DNA of 64,000 nt from Paraburkholderia sprentiae WSM5005. Its GTDB lineage: Bacteria; Pseudomonadota; Gammaproteobacteria; Burkholderiales; Burkholderiaceae. Both the position numbers and the translations under genes were made by a program. The stretch spans positions 1,922,001 to 1,986,000 of the forward strand of contig NZ_CP017562.2 of assembly GCF_001865575.2 (NCBI RefSeq). The letters are read 5' to 3'. Numbering within the stretch: the first letter of the stretch is position 1; every line of letters begins with the position of its first letter. Below are positions 34,936 to 43,399 of this stretch, one piece after another. The notes beneath the pieces are model-generated. The model searched no databases and was not told the DNA's origin. It saw only the letters and a program-made list of their open reading frames with translations.

Positions 34936-37148
34936 CCCTGCTGCTGACGCGCGATGGTCAAACGCCAGCCACCCATCAGATCGAATGGCGCCCAGAAGAA
35001 CGGATGCGCGAAGCGCGGCGTGTGCAGCACCGCCAGTTGCGCGGTGCGCATCGCGTCGATCGCGTCATGGCCTTGTGCGAGTTGCGCGTAGAAGGTGCGC
35101 ATCGTCAGCGCGCTCGATTCGTCCGCGACCGGCCACATCGACACGATCAGGCTGGTGGCGCCGGCATAGAAGAACGCCCGCGTGAAGCCGAGAATTTCGT
35201 CGCCGCGCGCGATCCGGCCAAGCCCCGTCTCGCAGGCCGACAGCGTGACGAGCGAGACGTTGTTGAGCTTCAGGTTGTAGATGTCTTTCGCCAGCAGCGA
35301 GTCCGGGCCGTCGGCCGGCTGCGTCGCGGGCGCGAGCAGGATGCTCGAGTGCAACGGATCGATGGTGTCGGCCTGGGCGTGAGTCGCCACGTGCAACACG
35401 CGTCCGGCGGGCGCGTTGTCGCGAAAGCTCAGGCGCGTGGCATCGCCATGCAGAAACACCTCGTTGCGCGCGAACAGCGGCGCGATGCCCTGCACTTCCG
35501 CCTCGGCCCCTGGCAGCGCATAGGCAGGTGTGATGGTCGGATTGCCGAACGCGACCAGATCGCTCGCGATCTTCTGCTGGCGTTGCGCGAGTTGTATCGC
35601 GACGCTCGCCGATGGTTCGAGTGCGATCGCATGACGTTCGATCAGAAAGCCATTGGCATCGTGCAGCGCCTGAAACGGCAGATAGTGCAGCGCGCCGTGC
35701 GGCACGATGATGAGCCGCTCGTTGGCGCGCAAGCCGAGCGGCGCGATCAGCAACGCATCGAGCTTGTCGCCATAGGTCAGCGCGGCCGGTCGCCGGCGCA
35801 CGATCGCATTGCGCAGGTCGGTCACGGCGGCATCCATGTCCGCGCGCGCAACCGGCAAGGTGTGGCCGGTCAGGCCATCGTTGCGCACCACCCAGACGAT
35901 CAGCTCGTTGGGCAGGCTATGAAATTCGACGATCGCCTCGTTGGGCCGGAGCGCGCCGCGCGTCGCGGCAAGACTTGGCACCTGCCCGTTCAATTGACGG
36001 TCGTCGACGCCGGCGTCGACGCGGTTGCGCACGACGTCGAGCAGCGCACGCGCCCGGCTGCGTTCGGACAGACTCCACGCGCTCTCGTAGTCGCCGGCTT
36101 CGACCGTCAGCGCGATGGCCTCTTCGAATACCGTTTGCGTGTCGCCGAACAGCGCCGTCTTGAACTCGTCGCTGCGAAACCGCGTGCGGATTTTCTCGGA
36201 GTCGTCGACGGCCAGCAGGTAGGCATCGCGCGCATGCGGCTTGTCGCCGAGCGCGAGGTCGGCGCGGCCGATTCCTTCGTGGGCCCACAGGCGGTCGTAG
36301 TTGGCGTCGCTGGAATTGCCGCTTTGGCTCAACAGCGCTTCGAACGCGTGTTTCGCATCCTCGGGCTTGCCTTCGGCCAGCAGCAGATTGCCTTCGATGC
36401 GCCGGTAGGCGGGCGCGAGTTCCGCGGTGGCCGGTGCGCCGACAGCATCGAAGGTTTGGCGCGCGCCAGGCGTATCGCCCTCGGCGAGCTGCGCGTTGAT
36501 GATCGACATCAGCACCAGCGGTTTGTAACGCGGCGAGGCGGTCGTGAGCGCGTCTTCGTAGGCGGCCAGCGCCTGCTGCGGCTTGCCCCGGCGCAACGCG
36601 ACATCGCCGAGCACCTTGTTGGCCGGAGCAAAGACCTGCTCGGGCGCCTTCGGCGTCGAAGCGAGCGCATCGCGGGCGTAACGTTCGGCGTTGTCGAGGT
36701 CGCCGGCATAGCTGTAGGCGATCGCGAGATCGCGTTTGGACAGGGCCGCCAGATCCGCATTGTTTGTCTGCCCGGCCACCACCAGGGCGCGCGCCGCGGC
36801 ATCGACGCTGTCGCGGAAGTCGCCGCGCTCGGCGGCCGCGACGGACATGCTGCAATAGTCGTAGGCGGGGAGTTTGACGCGATCTCGCGACAGCAGCAGA
36901 CGTCCCTCGGCCGTCAACGTGTTGATCGTTTCGGCGTCGCGTTCGCGTTCGTCGGCCTGACGAAAGCCGAACGACTCGGGCGCAAGGGCCACGGCGCTCG
37001 CGGGCCGCGCCGCGGCGGCGGACGTGCCAGCGGCCAGCGTATTGCCCGCCGCGCCCAGCAGCATCGAGCCCATGACAATCGCGCCCGCGATCCACGCGGC
37101 ATCGATCCGGTGTGCCATCGCGCTCGATAAGCCTTGGCGCTCGTTCAC
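34932..37148 (-). CDS. Secreted CHAT-domain (caspase-like) TPR protease
   Basis: A 738-residue protein. An N-terminal signal segment (about 15-38, 'AIVMGSMLLGAAGNTLA') is followed by TPR-type helical repeats (about 80-340) and a C-terminal CHAT domain (about 440-735). The catalytic His590 lies in 'VLHVATHAQ' and Cys639 in 'LVTLSACETGLG', the clan CD dyad shared with caspases and separase. It should act in the periplasm or outside. GTG 37148 is chosen because AGGA sits seven bases before it; Met residues 23 codons upstream or 10 downstream are alternatives. It is first in the operon with tpsB and tpsA, suggesting it processes the exoprotein. Confidence 0.88.
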   Translation of the reverse strand: MNERQGLSSAMAHRIDAAWIAGAIVMGSMLLGAAGNTLAAGTSAAAARPASAVALAPESFGFRQADERERDAETINTLTAEGRLLLSRDRVKLPAYDYCSMSVAAAERGDFRDSVDAAARALVVAGQTNNADLAALSKRDLAIAYSYAGDLDNAERYARDALASTPKAPEQVFAPANKVLGDVALRRGKPQQALAAYEDALTTASPRYKPLVLMSIINAQLAEGDTPGARQTFDAVGAPATAELAPAYRRIEGNLLLAEGKPEDAKHAFEALLSQSGNSSDANYDRLWAHEGIGRADLALGDKPHARDAYLLAVDDSEKIRTRFRSDEFKTALFGDTQTVFEEAIALTVEAGDYESAWSLSERSRARALLDVVRNRVDAGVDDRQLNGQVPSLAATRGALRPNEAIVEFHSLPNELIVWVVRNDGLTGHTLPVARADMDAAVTDLRNAIVRRRPAALTYGDKLDALLIAPLGLRANERLIIVPHGALHYLPFQALHDANGFLIERHAIALEPSASVAIQLAQRQQKIASDLVAFGNPTITPAYALPGAEAEVQGIAPLFARNEVFLHGDATRLSFRDNAPAGRVLHVATHAQADTIDPLHSSILLAPATQPADGPDSLLAKDIYNLKLNNVSLVTLSACETGLGRIARGDEILGFTRAFFYAGATSLIVSMWPVADESSALTMRTFYAQLAQGHDAIDAMRTAQLAVLHTPRFAHPFFWAPFDLMGGWRLTIARQQQG

Positions 37149-37423
37149 TTTAACTTCCTGCAAGAAGGCAAAAGGGAGCGGCTGGGATGGAATGCGCGTA
37201 CAACCCGCAAGCTGCACGCAGCGGTTGACTCACACCGTATAGACGAATCCGGCAGGCCGATTTTGAAACCGGCGGCCGCACGCGGACCACCGTTCAGGCA
37301 CACGCCCGCCTGATTTCAAAAAATGACCCGCTCGTTCGTCTTAAAGACGGACGCGCCTGCGCGTGAGGGTGGCGCTCGCGTGTGCCGGGCTCTGCCGTCG
37401 TACCCTCCAGGGAGCCACAGCCG
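37149..37423. promoter_or_regulatory. Divergent promoter region between CHAT operon and kinase
   Basis: 275 bases without a gene between two divergent transcription units; it must contain both promoters. No matching -35/-10 pair at proper spacing could be fixed by eye. Confidence 0.4.
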
Positions 37424-39409
37424 ATGAGCAGCCCCGACGACAAAACCGTGATCGTGCAACGGGCGTCCGGACCGGACGGCCAGCAGAACCCCGCCGAAGC
37501 GGCGCACGCCGATCGCACAGTCGTCACCCGCCCCGCCGCGCAGGGTTCGAACGCGCAACATGCGCTGCCCGCCGGCACACGGCTCGGCGAGTTCGAGATC
37601 GTCGAGCTGATTGGCGAAGGCGGCTTCGGTATCGTCTATCTCGCCTACGACACCCAGCTAGGACGTCACGTCGCGCTGAAGGAATACATTCCCGCTGCGC
37701 TGGCCTCGCGCGTCGGCGCGGCCGAAGTGTCGGTCCGCTCGGAACGTCATGAAGACACCTTTCGCGCCGGCCTGAAAAGCTTCATCAACGAGGCGCGGCT
37801 GCTCGCCCGCTTCGATCATCATTCGCTCGTCAAGGTGTACCGGTTCTGGGAGGCCAACGGCACCGCATACATGGTGATGCCGTACTACGAGGGCGTGACG
37901 CTGCGCGACGGCTTGCGCCGCATGAGCGCCCCACCCGATGAAGCATGGCTGCGCGCCCTGCTCGCGCCGCTGCTCGAAGCGCTGGCGGTATTGCATGCGG
38001 CGCAGTGCTATCACCGCGACATCGCGCCGGACAACATCATGCTGCTCAAGGGCAGCGGCCGCCCCGTGCTGCTTGACTTCGGCGCGGCGCGGCGCGTGAT
38101 CGGCGACATGACCCAGGCCTTGACGGTGATTCTGAAGCCCGGCTATGCACCCGTCGAGCAATATGCCGAAGTGGCGGCCTTGAAACAGGGGCCGTGGACC
38201 GATGTGTACGCACTCGCCGCGGTCATCTATTTCGCGATTCAGGGCAAGACGCCGCCGCCGTCGGTCGGCAGACTGATGAGCGACACGTATGTGCCGCTCG
38301 CCACGGCGGCGGCTGGCCGCTATAGCGAGCGGTTCCTGCGCGCGATCGACCATGCGCTCGCGGTCCGCCCCGAACAGCGCCCGCAAAGCGTTCAGGCGCT
38401 GGCGAACGAACTGGGCATTGCCATCGATACGCGTGATGACGCCGATGCGTCGATCGAACCCACGACTCGCGCTTCCGTCGAGACAGCGGGTGCCAATGCG
38501 CCGCGAACGACGACGGCCGCGACAGTCGAGGCGAAGCGCAATGAGCCAGGCACAGCGGCCGTTCCTGCGCCTGGCGGTAGTCAAAAGAAACGCACGCGCT
38601 TGATCGCAGCAGGTGTCGTTTGCGTCGTGGCGCTCGCCGCGGTCGGTACGTGGTTTGCCATGCATTCGCCACCGGCAGCGAGCCCGGCTGTCACGGCAAG
38701 CACGGATGCGCGCGACACGGCTTCGCCGAAGCCGGCCGACACGGCTGCGCCGACGCCTGGCAATGCCGCTCAAAGCCCGGCAGCCGTTGCTGCTGTTGCC
38801 CCTGTCGCCCCGGTTGCTCCTGCCTCGCCCGCCACGGTTGCCGCGCCCGCCACACCACCCGCGCAGGCGGACAACCTCACGCCCTTCACCCCCGCGAGCG
38901 AACTCGATCGAATCGTGACGCTGGCCGATCCATTGATTCAGGTCACCGCCACACCGCGCAGCCCGTCCGCCACGATCGGCAAGGATTATCTGCAGTTCAG
39001 ACTCGACAGCAACCGCGCGGGCTACGTGTATGTGTTCATGGTCGATCCGGACGGTCAGTACCTGATGCTGTTTCCGAACGGACTCGATCGCAACAACCGG
39101 ATCGCCGCCGGTCAGACGCTGTCGTTGCCGCGCGCCAGCTGGCCGATGCTGGCGGGCAACCCGCCCGGTCCCAACCACTTTCTGACGATGGTGTCGACGA
39201 CGCCGCGCGATTTTTCCGACGGTGGATTGAAGTCCGCGGCGCCGTTCCAGTCATTCCCCGCTGATGCCCAGCAGCAAGCGGCCGCGCGTCGCGGCCCGCG
39301 CTATTCGCCGTTCGCGGGCAAGCCACGTTGCCCGGCAGGCACGGCGGATTGCGCCGGCGCGTTCGGCGCCGCCACGTTCACCATCGATGCCGTCAAGCCG
39401 CCAGCCTAG
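37424..39409 (+). CDS. Transmembrane Ser/Thr protein kinase with DUF4384 C-terminus (PpkA-like)
   Basis: A 661-residue protein. The kinase domain (about 56-335) has the glycine loop 'IGEGGFGIVY', Lys86 in 'VALKEYI', catalytic 'YHRDIAPDN' (Asp200, Asn204) and DFG 218-220. A linker and one transmembrane helix (391-413) follow, then an Ala/Pro-rich spacer and a periplasmic DUF4384 domain (about 510-610: 'DYLQFRLDSNRAGYVYVFMV'). Such a kinase could sense an envelope signal and phosphorylate the FHA protein TagH, opposed by the PP2C at 26,978. ATG 37424 has GGGAG ten bases upstream. Confidence 0.92.
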   Translation: MSSPDDKTVIVQRASGPDGQQNPAEAAHADRTVVTRPAAQGSNAQHALPAGTRLGEFEIVELIGEGGFGIVYLAYDTQLGRHVALKEYIPAALASRVGAAEVSVRSERHEDTFRAGLKSFINEARLLARFDHHSLVKVYRFWEANGTAYMVMPYYEGVTLRDGLRRMSAPPDEAWLRALLAPLLEALAVLHAAQCYHRDIAPDNIMLLKGSGRPVLLDFGAARRVIGDMTQALTVILKPGYAPVEQYAEVAALKQGPWTDVYALAAVIYFAIQGKTPPPSVGRLMSDTYVPLATAAAGRYSERFLRAIDHALAVRPEQRPQSVQALANELGIAIDTRDDADASIEPTTRASVETAGANAPRTTTAATVEAKRNEPGTAAVPAPGGSQKKRTRLIAAGVVCVVALAAVGTWFAMHSPPAASPAVTASTDARDTASPKPADTAAPTPGNAAQSPAAVAAVAPVAPVAPASPATVAAPATPPAQADNLTPFTPASELDRIVTLADPLIQVTATPRSPSATIGKDYLQFRLDSNRAGYVYVFMVDPDGQYLMLFPNGLDRNNRIAAGQTLSLPRASWPMLAGNPPGPNHFLTMVSTTPRDFSDGGLKSAAPFQSFPADAQQQAAARRGPRYSPFAGKPRCPAGTADCAGAFGAATFTIDAVKPPA

Positions 39410-39446
39410 CGCGCGCGACGTGCGCGATGGTCCGCAAGGAGGCCGC

Positions 39447-40880
39447 ATGCAAAGGGCTCAGCTTCTCCTGCTTGCGCTGACAGCCACGCTCGCGGCTTGC
39501 GCGAGCAACACGCCCGCGACCAGCGTCATCCTGGGGACGCGAGCCATACCGCGACATCGCCGGTCGAGCAGGCGGCACCGACGGCGCAAGCATCGCCACC
39601 CGCGCCGCCGACGATGCCTGGGCCGACGCCGGCTCTCATAACGACACACGCGACGGTCTCGGGCACGTCCACCGGCTCGAATAACCCGCGTCCCGAGGCT
39701 GCGTTGAGCGGCGGCTTCGCCACGCGCCACGCTTACTACGAGCCGATCGTTTTCGCCGACCTGCCCGGATGGGACACGGACGACGTCACCGCGTCATGGG
39801 AAGCGTTTCGCCGCAGTTGCACCTTGCTCGGCGCGCGCAGCGGCTGGTCGGACCCGTGCAATGCCGCGCGAGTGGTGGACGTTGGCGACGTCGCGGCGAT
39901 CCGGCGTTTCTTCGAAACCAACTTCAACGCGTATCAGATCCGCAATCCCGACCGCTCGCTCGACGGTACGATGACCGGCTACTACGAGCCGCTGCTCAAT
40001 GGCAGCCGGCAGTACGGCGGCGCCTACCTCTATCCAGTCTATGGCACGCCGGCCGACATGCTCTACCTCGACGCGCGGCGCCTGCCGGACCGCGCGCGAG
40101 GTGACGTGAGCACGGCTCGCATCGATGGACGAAACGTGATCCCGCTCAGCGATACGACGAGTGGCGACCTCAAAGGCGTCTACGCGCTGGACCTGCGCGA
40201 TAGCGTGCTGGATATCCGCGACAAGAAGATTCGCCTGCGGCTCGATGGCGGGCGCATCGTGCCGTACTGCACCCGCGCCGAGATCGAGCGCGGCGCACTG
40301 AAGGCGCCGATCCTCGCCTGTGTCGACGACCCCGTGATGTTGTACTCGATGCAGCTGCAAGGCGCGGGCAAGGTCCGCATGAGCGACGGCTCGATTCGCC
40401 GCTTCGCCTATGCGGAACAGAACGGCCGGCCGTTCCTGCCGCCGCTCGCGCACAGCGGCAACGCGACGGCCGGCGCGCGCAAGCTCGTCGTGCGCGGCAT
40501 GGAGATGGAGGTCGACATCGGTGACGACGGCGCGCCCGCTACGAGCAACGAAGGCAATGCGGCGCCCGCCGACGGTGACGATGGCGAACCCACTTCGCCG
40601 TTGCTGCGCGGTTTCACACTGGCGACGACCACGCCGAAACCTCATCCCGCGTATGCGGTTTCGGATCCGAGCTATGTGTTCTTTCGTGTGATCCCCGATT
40701 CACCGAACGGTCCGCTGGGCGCGTTGGGCGTGCCCGCTGTCGGCGGGCCGCTCGGTGGCCGTCGATCCGCGCACCACGCCGCTCGGCGCGCCGGTATTCG
40801 TGTCCACGCGTGACGACCCTCAGGCACCTGGTGCGATCAACCGCCTGATGCTCGCGCAGGATTCGGGCGGTGCGATTCAG
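39447..40880 (+). pseudogene. mltA: mltA lytic transglycosylase pseudogene, two frameshifts and 3' truncation
   Basis: MltA is a membrane-bound lytic murein transglycosylase. The gene starts at ATG 39447 (GGAGG upstream) with a lipoprotein signal ending 'LAAC'. The frame breaks at the G-run 39533-39536 (consistent with one lost base). The MltA domain then continues in the next frame ('GTMTGYYEPLLNGSRQYGG', 'KGVYALDLRDSVLDI', 'SYVFFRVI'). Near 40732-40736 one extra base shifts back to 'SVAVDPRTTPLGAPVFV' and 'LAQDSGGAIQG', which holds the catalytic Asp region. At about 40880 the sequence joins an IS110 fragment and the end is lost. Almost certainly inactive. Confidence 0.85.
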
Positions 40881-41017
40881 GGCGGCCGCCGTGCAAGAAA
40901 CGTAATCAGCTCATCGCGCCGGAAGCGTCGATCGGCAATCTCGCCGGTTTGCGCGTCGACCCAGTACATCTGGAAGATCTGCTTTGCAACATCCAGTCCG
41001 TATGTCGCAGCATTCAT
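40877..41017 (-). pseudogene. IS110-family transposase N-terminal fragment
   Basis: About 46 codons starting at ATG 41017 (GGAGGG upstream): 'MNAATYGLDVAKQIFQMYWV' and 'FRRDELITFLARRPP'. This is the N-terminal DEDD catalytic start of IS110-type transposases (first Asp in 'GLDVAK'). It stops at the junction with mltA near 40880, so most of the roughly 400-residue transposase and one end of the element are missing. It abuts the IS21 fragment. Confidence 0.75.
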
Positions 41018-41033
41018 TTGGGCCCTCCGTTCC

Positions 41034-41408
41034 TCAAGTGGACGTGTCGAAACTCCACTCTGTCGTACGGTGCACACGAACGTTGACGACGTCGCGCAGC
41101 CACAGCCTGACGCGCTCATTGCAGAGACCGCAATCCGCTGTGAGTCCTGCCTGTTCGAGCATTGAAACTAACGGAACCCAGAAGCTGTAGCGCAGGTATC
41201 CATTCATACGCTCGACCTTGCCCTTCGTCTTCGCGCGGTATGGCTTGCACACGCGAGGCACGAACCCATGGTGTTTGGCGAAATCAGCGAACCCAGGATG
41301 ATATCGGTGCCGTTTCTTGCCATAGGCATCGCGCTTCAGGATCACCGTCTTCATATTGTCCTGCACGATTTCAGAGTCGGGGGCCAGCTCACGTTCAATA
41401 ACGTTTAT
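41034..41408 (-). pseudogene. IS21-family transposase (IstA) internal fragment
   Basis: Coding similarity runs from about 41,400 to 41,065: 'VQDNMKTVILKRDAYGKK', 'HRYHPGFADFAKHHGFVPRV', 'PYRAKTKGKVERMNGYLRYS', 'LRDVVNVRVHRTT', the rve-domain end of IstA. Both ends of the gene are missing. On the left it runs into the IS110 piece and on the right into a LysR tail. No istB partner is present. Confidence 0.75.
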
Positions 41409-41626
41409 CGATGGTCGACGCGGCGCCGGGCGGCTTCGGGCTTGCATACGTGCCGAAGGATCTCGTCGACGGTCACGTCAAGGCTGGCCGGCTGAGTTGG
41501 GTCCTCGCAGACTGGTTTCCGACCTTTGTCGAGCATCGCTACTGTCCCAGCCGGCGCAAATCGTCACGAGCGGTGCAACTCGTCGTGGACGCGCTGACGG
41601 CCGGATTCAGCCATCGGGCACGGTAA
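41405..41626 (+). pseudogene. LysR-family regulator C-terminal fragment
   Basis: About 71 codons resembling the end of a LysR effector-binding domain: 'AAPGGFGLAYVPKDLVDGHV', 'GRLSWVLADWFPTF', 'PSRRKSSRAVQLVVDAL'. The helix-turn-helix and most of the sensor domain are absent. It begins where the IS21 fragment ends, so it was probably cut by insertion or recombination. Not functional. Confidence 0.75.
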
Positions 41627-41745
41627 GTGCCAGGCATGGACTATGCGCGTCATCGTAGCCTAATGGTCGTAACAACCCCTCCGAGAACCGCCACACGCGG
41701 ACGATCGTCGAGCCGACTGATGTGCACATCGGCCAGGAGCACCAA

Positions 41746-42603
41746 ATGAAGCCCATACGTAATACCGACTCTGTTTCAGGCGAGTGGTACATCGATACTG
41801 CGTGCATCAATTGCGGTGCATCGCGTCACGTCGCGCCAGAGCTGATTGTTGAACGAAACGACAAGAGTGTCTTCGTTCGGCAGCCGGCGACGCCAGAAGA
41901 GCAACTTGATGCCTGGCGTGCGATGCTTGTGTGTCCTACGGCATCGGTACGCAGTGAAACAAAACAGCCTCGCCCGAACGCAGCGATTTTTCCACAGCCG
42001 ATCACCTCGGACGTGTGGCGCTGTGGATTCAACGCCCGGTCGTCGTTCGGAGCGCATTCCTATTTTGCATCGCGTCCGGAAGGCAATCTGCTGATCGACT
42101 CCCCTCGCTATGCGGCGGAGCTGGTGAAATGGTTTGACGGCGCTGGCGGTATTGCGCACATTCTGCTGTCGCATAGCGACGACGTCGCAGACGCTGACAA
42201 ATATGCGCGTCGATTCGGTGCTCGCGTCTGGATTCATCGGGAGGACGCGTCGGCTGCCCCATATGCTACGGATCTGCTCGATGACGGATCAGCAACGAAC
42301 ATTGCGATCAACGTTCGCGCGATCCCTGTACCCGGACACACTCGGGGTAGCGTCGTGTACCTGCTTGATGATCGCGTGATGTTCTCGGGTGATTCACTTG
42401 CCTGGAGCCCACGCAAGAAGGACCTCATCGCGTTCAGGGACGCGTGCTGGTACTCATGGACGGAACTCACCGATTCGCTGAGCAGGCTGGCCACGTATCG
42501 CTTCGAATGGTTGCTTCCCGGTCACGGTTGGTTCGCGCAATTGCCGGCGGAGGAAATGAATTCGCGCTTGCTCGCATTGGTTGCGCGAATGCGACAAGAC
42601 TGA
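41746..42603 (+). CDS. Ferredoxin-like/metallo-beta-lactamase-fold fusion hydrolase
   Basis: A 285-residue fusion. The N-terminus (about 12-75) resembles a single-cluster ferredoxin: Cys20-x2-Cys23 and 'VCPT' Cys63, but the third cysteine position is Ser26. The MBL domain (about 85-280) has 'ILLSHSDDVADADKYARRFG', 'PVPGHTRGSVVYLLDD', 'MFSGDSL' and 'LLPGHG'. In the related ferredoxin-MBL family the DDVAD block is followed by His; here it is Ala150. Metal and cluster binding may thus be altered. ATG 41746 has AGGAG at six bases. It is intact inside a scar of mobile DNA, with lower GC than the flanks. Substrate unknown. Confidence 0.78.
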   Translation: MKPIRNTDSVSGEWYIDTACINCGASRHVAPELIVERNDKSVFVRQPATPEEQLDAWRAMLVCPTASVRSETKQPRPNAAIFPQPITSDVWRCGFNARSSFGAHSYFASRPEGNLLIDSPRYAAELVKWFDGAGGIAHILLSHSDDVADADKYARRFGARVWIHREDASAAPYATDLLDDGSATNIAINVRAIPVPGHTRGSVVYLLDDRVMFSGDSLAWSPRKKDLIAFRDACWYSWTELTDSLSRLATYRFEWLLPGHGWFAQLPAEEMNSRLLALVARMRQD

Positions 42604-43101
42604 AGTGGCAGTTTTTCGTGAAAACGAATCGCTCAACATCGCTATTGAGATAAGTTTCCTGCTTGTTCATCTGGTTTCCCCGTTGAGGTGACCGATGCCC
42701 GGACAGCACAACCTCCAGTGCCAGGCAGGTACCCCTATCGAAGGCGCGCACACCCACCCTCCTTCGGAGGGCAGCGCCGCTGATTGATGCCGCCCGCTCA
42801 TCGATTCAACTGGCGATAGCTCGTACCACTCGCTTGACGCGCGACAACGGGAGCCCGAGGATCGACCCACGTCGGCGACGTGGTCCACGGGTGCACCCAG
42901 CGCGGGCTTGGAGTCGCCAACCGCACGGACTACACTCCGGTCGACGCCTCTGCGAAAGAACCTTGCCATTGGTCCGCAGCCCACCGCCATCCTGTCGTTC
43001 GCCTCCATCGCGGCCTGTCCGTGGCGATGGCGCCGAGGCAGTGGCAAGTCGGCCTGCAGGGTGGCTGATCCAAAGGCCGCTGGCGAACTGGCCGCGGGCG
43101 G
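42604..43101. other. Non-coding or unrecognised debris with a perfect hairpin
   Basis: Nothing identifiable as a gene. A perfect stem-loop CCCTCC-TTC-GGAGGG lies at 42757-42771, with no T-run after it. Composition becomes GC-rich after 42,700, unlike the MBL gene. Probably the eroded upstream part of the KfrA-like remnant plus an old junction. Confidence 0.4.
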
Positions 43102-43399
43102 CAGGACGCGGAACAGGCCAGGGAAACCGCGGGCGCTGCGCGGCACGAGGCCGAACTGCGCACGGAGCTGCTTCGCACCGAACTCGCCGACCTGCACGCC
43201 CAGCTGGCCGCGCGCAATGAGGAACTGCTGGGATTACGACTCGAAAGCCGCGCGCTCCAGCGGCGAACGCGCCTGCTCGAATCCGCGACTGCGGAGCTCC
43301 AGTCGCAACTCGCCTCTGCCGAGGAGGCTGCTGCGCAAGCGGCCAGAACGCATGCTGGCGAACTGGCTGCCGAACGGGTGCGCTAAGATGGCCTGTCAA
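43102..43399 (+). pseudogene. Coiled-coil KfrA-like DNA-binding protein remnant
   Basis: About 94 codons of heptad-rich sequence ('EAELRTELLRTELADLHAQL', 'EELLGLRLESRALQ', 'AQAARTHAGELAAERVR'), then an in-frame TAA at 43384-43386, after which the same frame continues 'DGLSKQLLRVV'. This resembles the C-terminal coiled coil of KfrA-type plasmid or integrase-associated proteins. The N-terminal DNA-binding part is missing. The assignment rests on coiled-coil character and its place before an integrase. Confidence 0.45.

Noticed and set aside
35004..37130. A 708-codon open frame on the plus strand
   Set aside because: Antisense to the CHAT gene, with shadow-type composition and no recognised domain.
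37218..37245. TTGACT and TATAGA boxes as a promoter
   Set aside because: Only seven bases separate them, too few for a sigma-70 promoter.
42757..42771. CCCTCC-TTC-GGAGGG hairpin as a terminator
   Set aside because: No T-run and no gene ending just before it; kept only as a note on the debris region.
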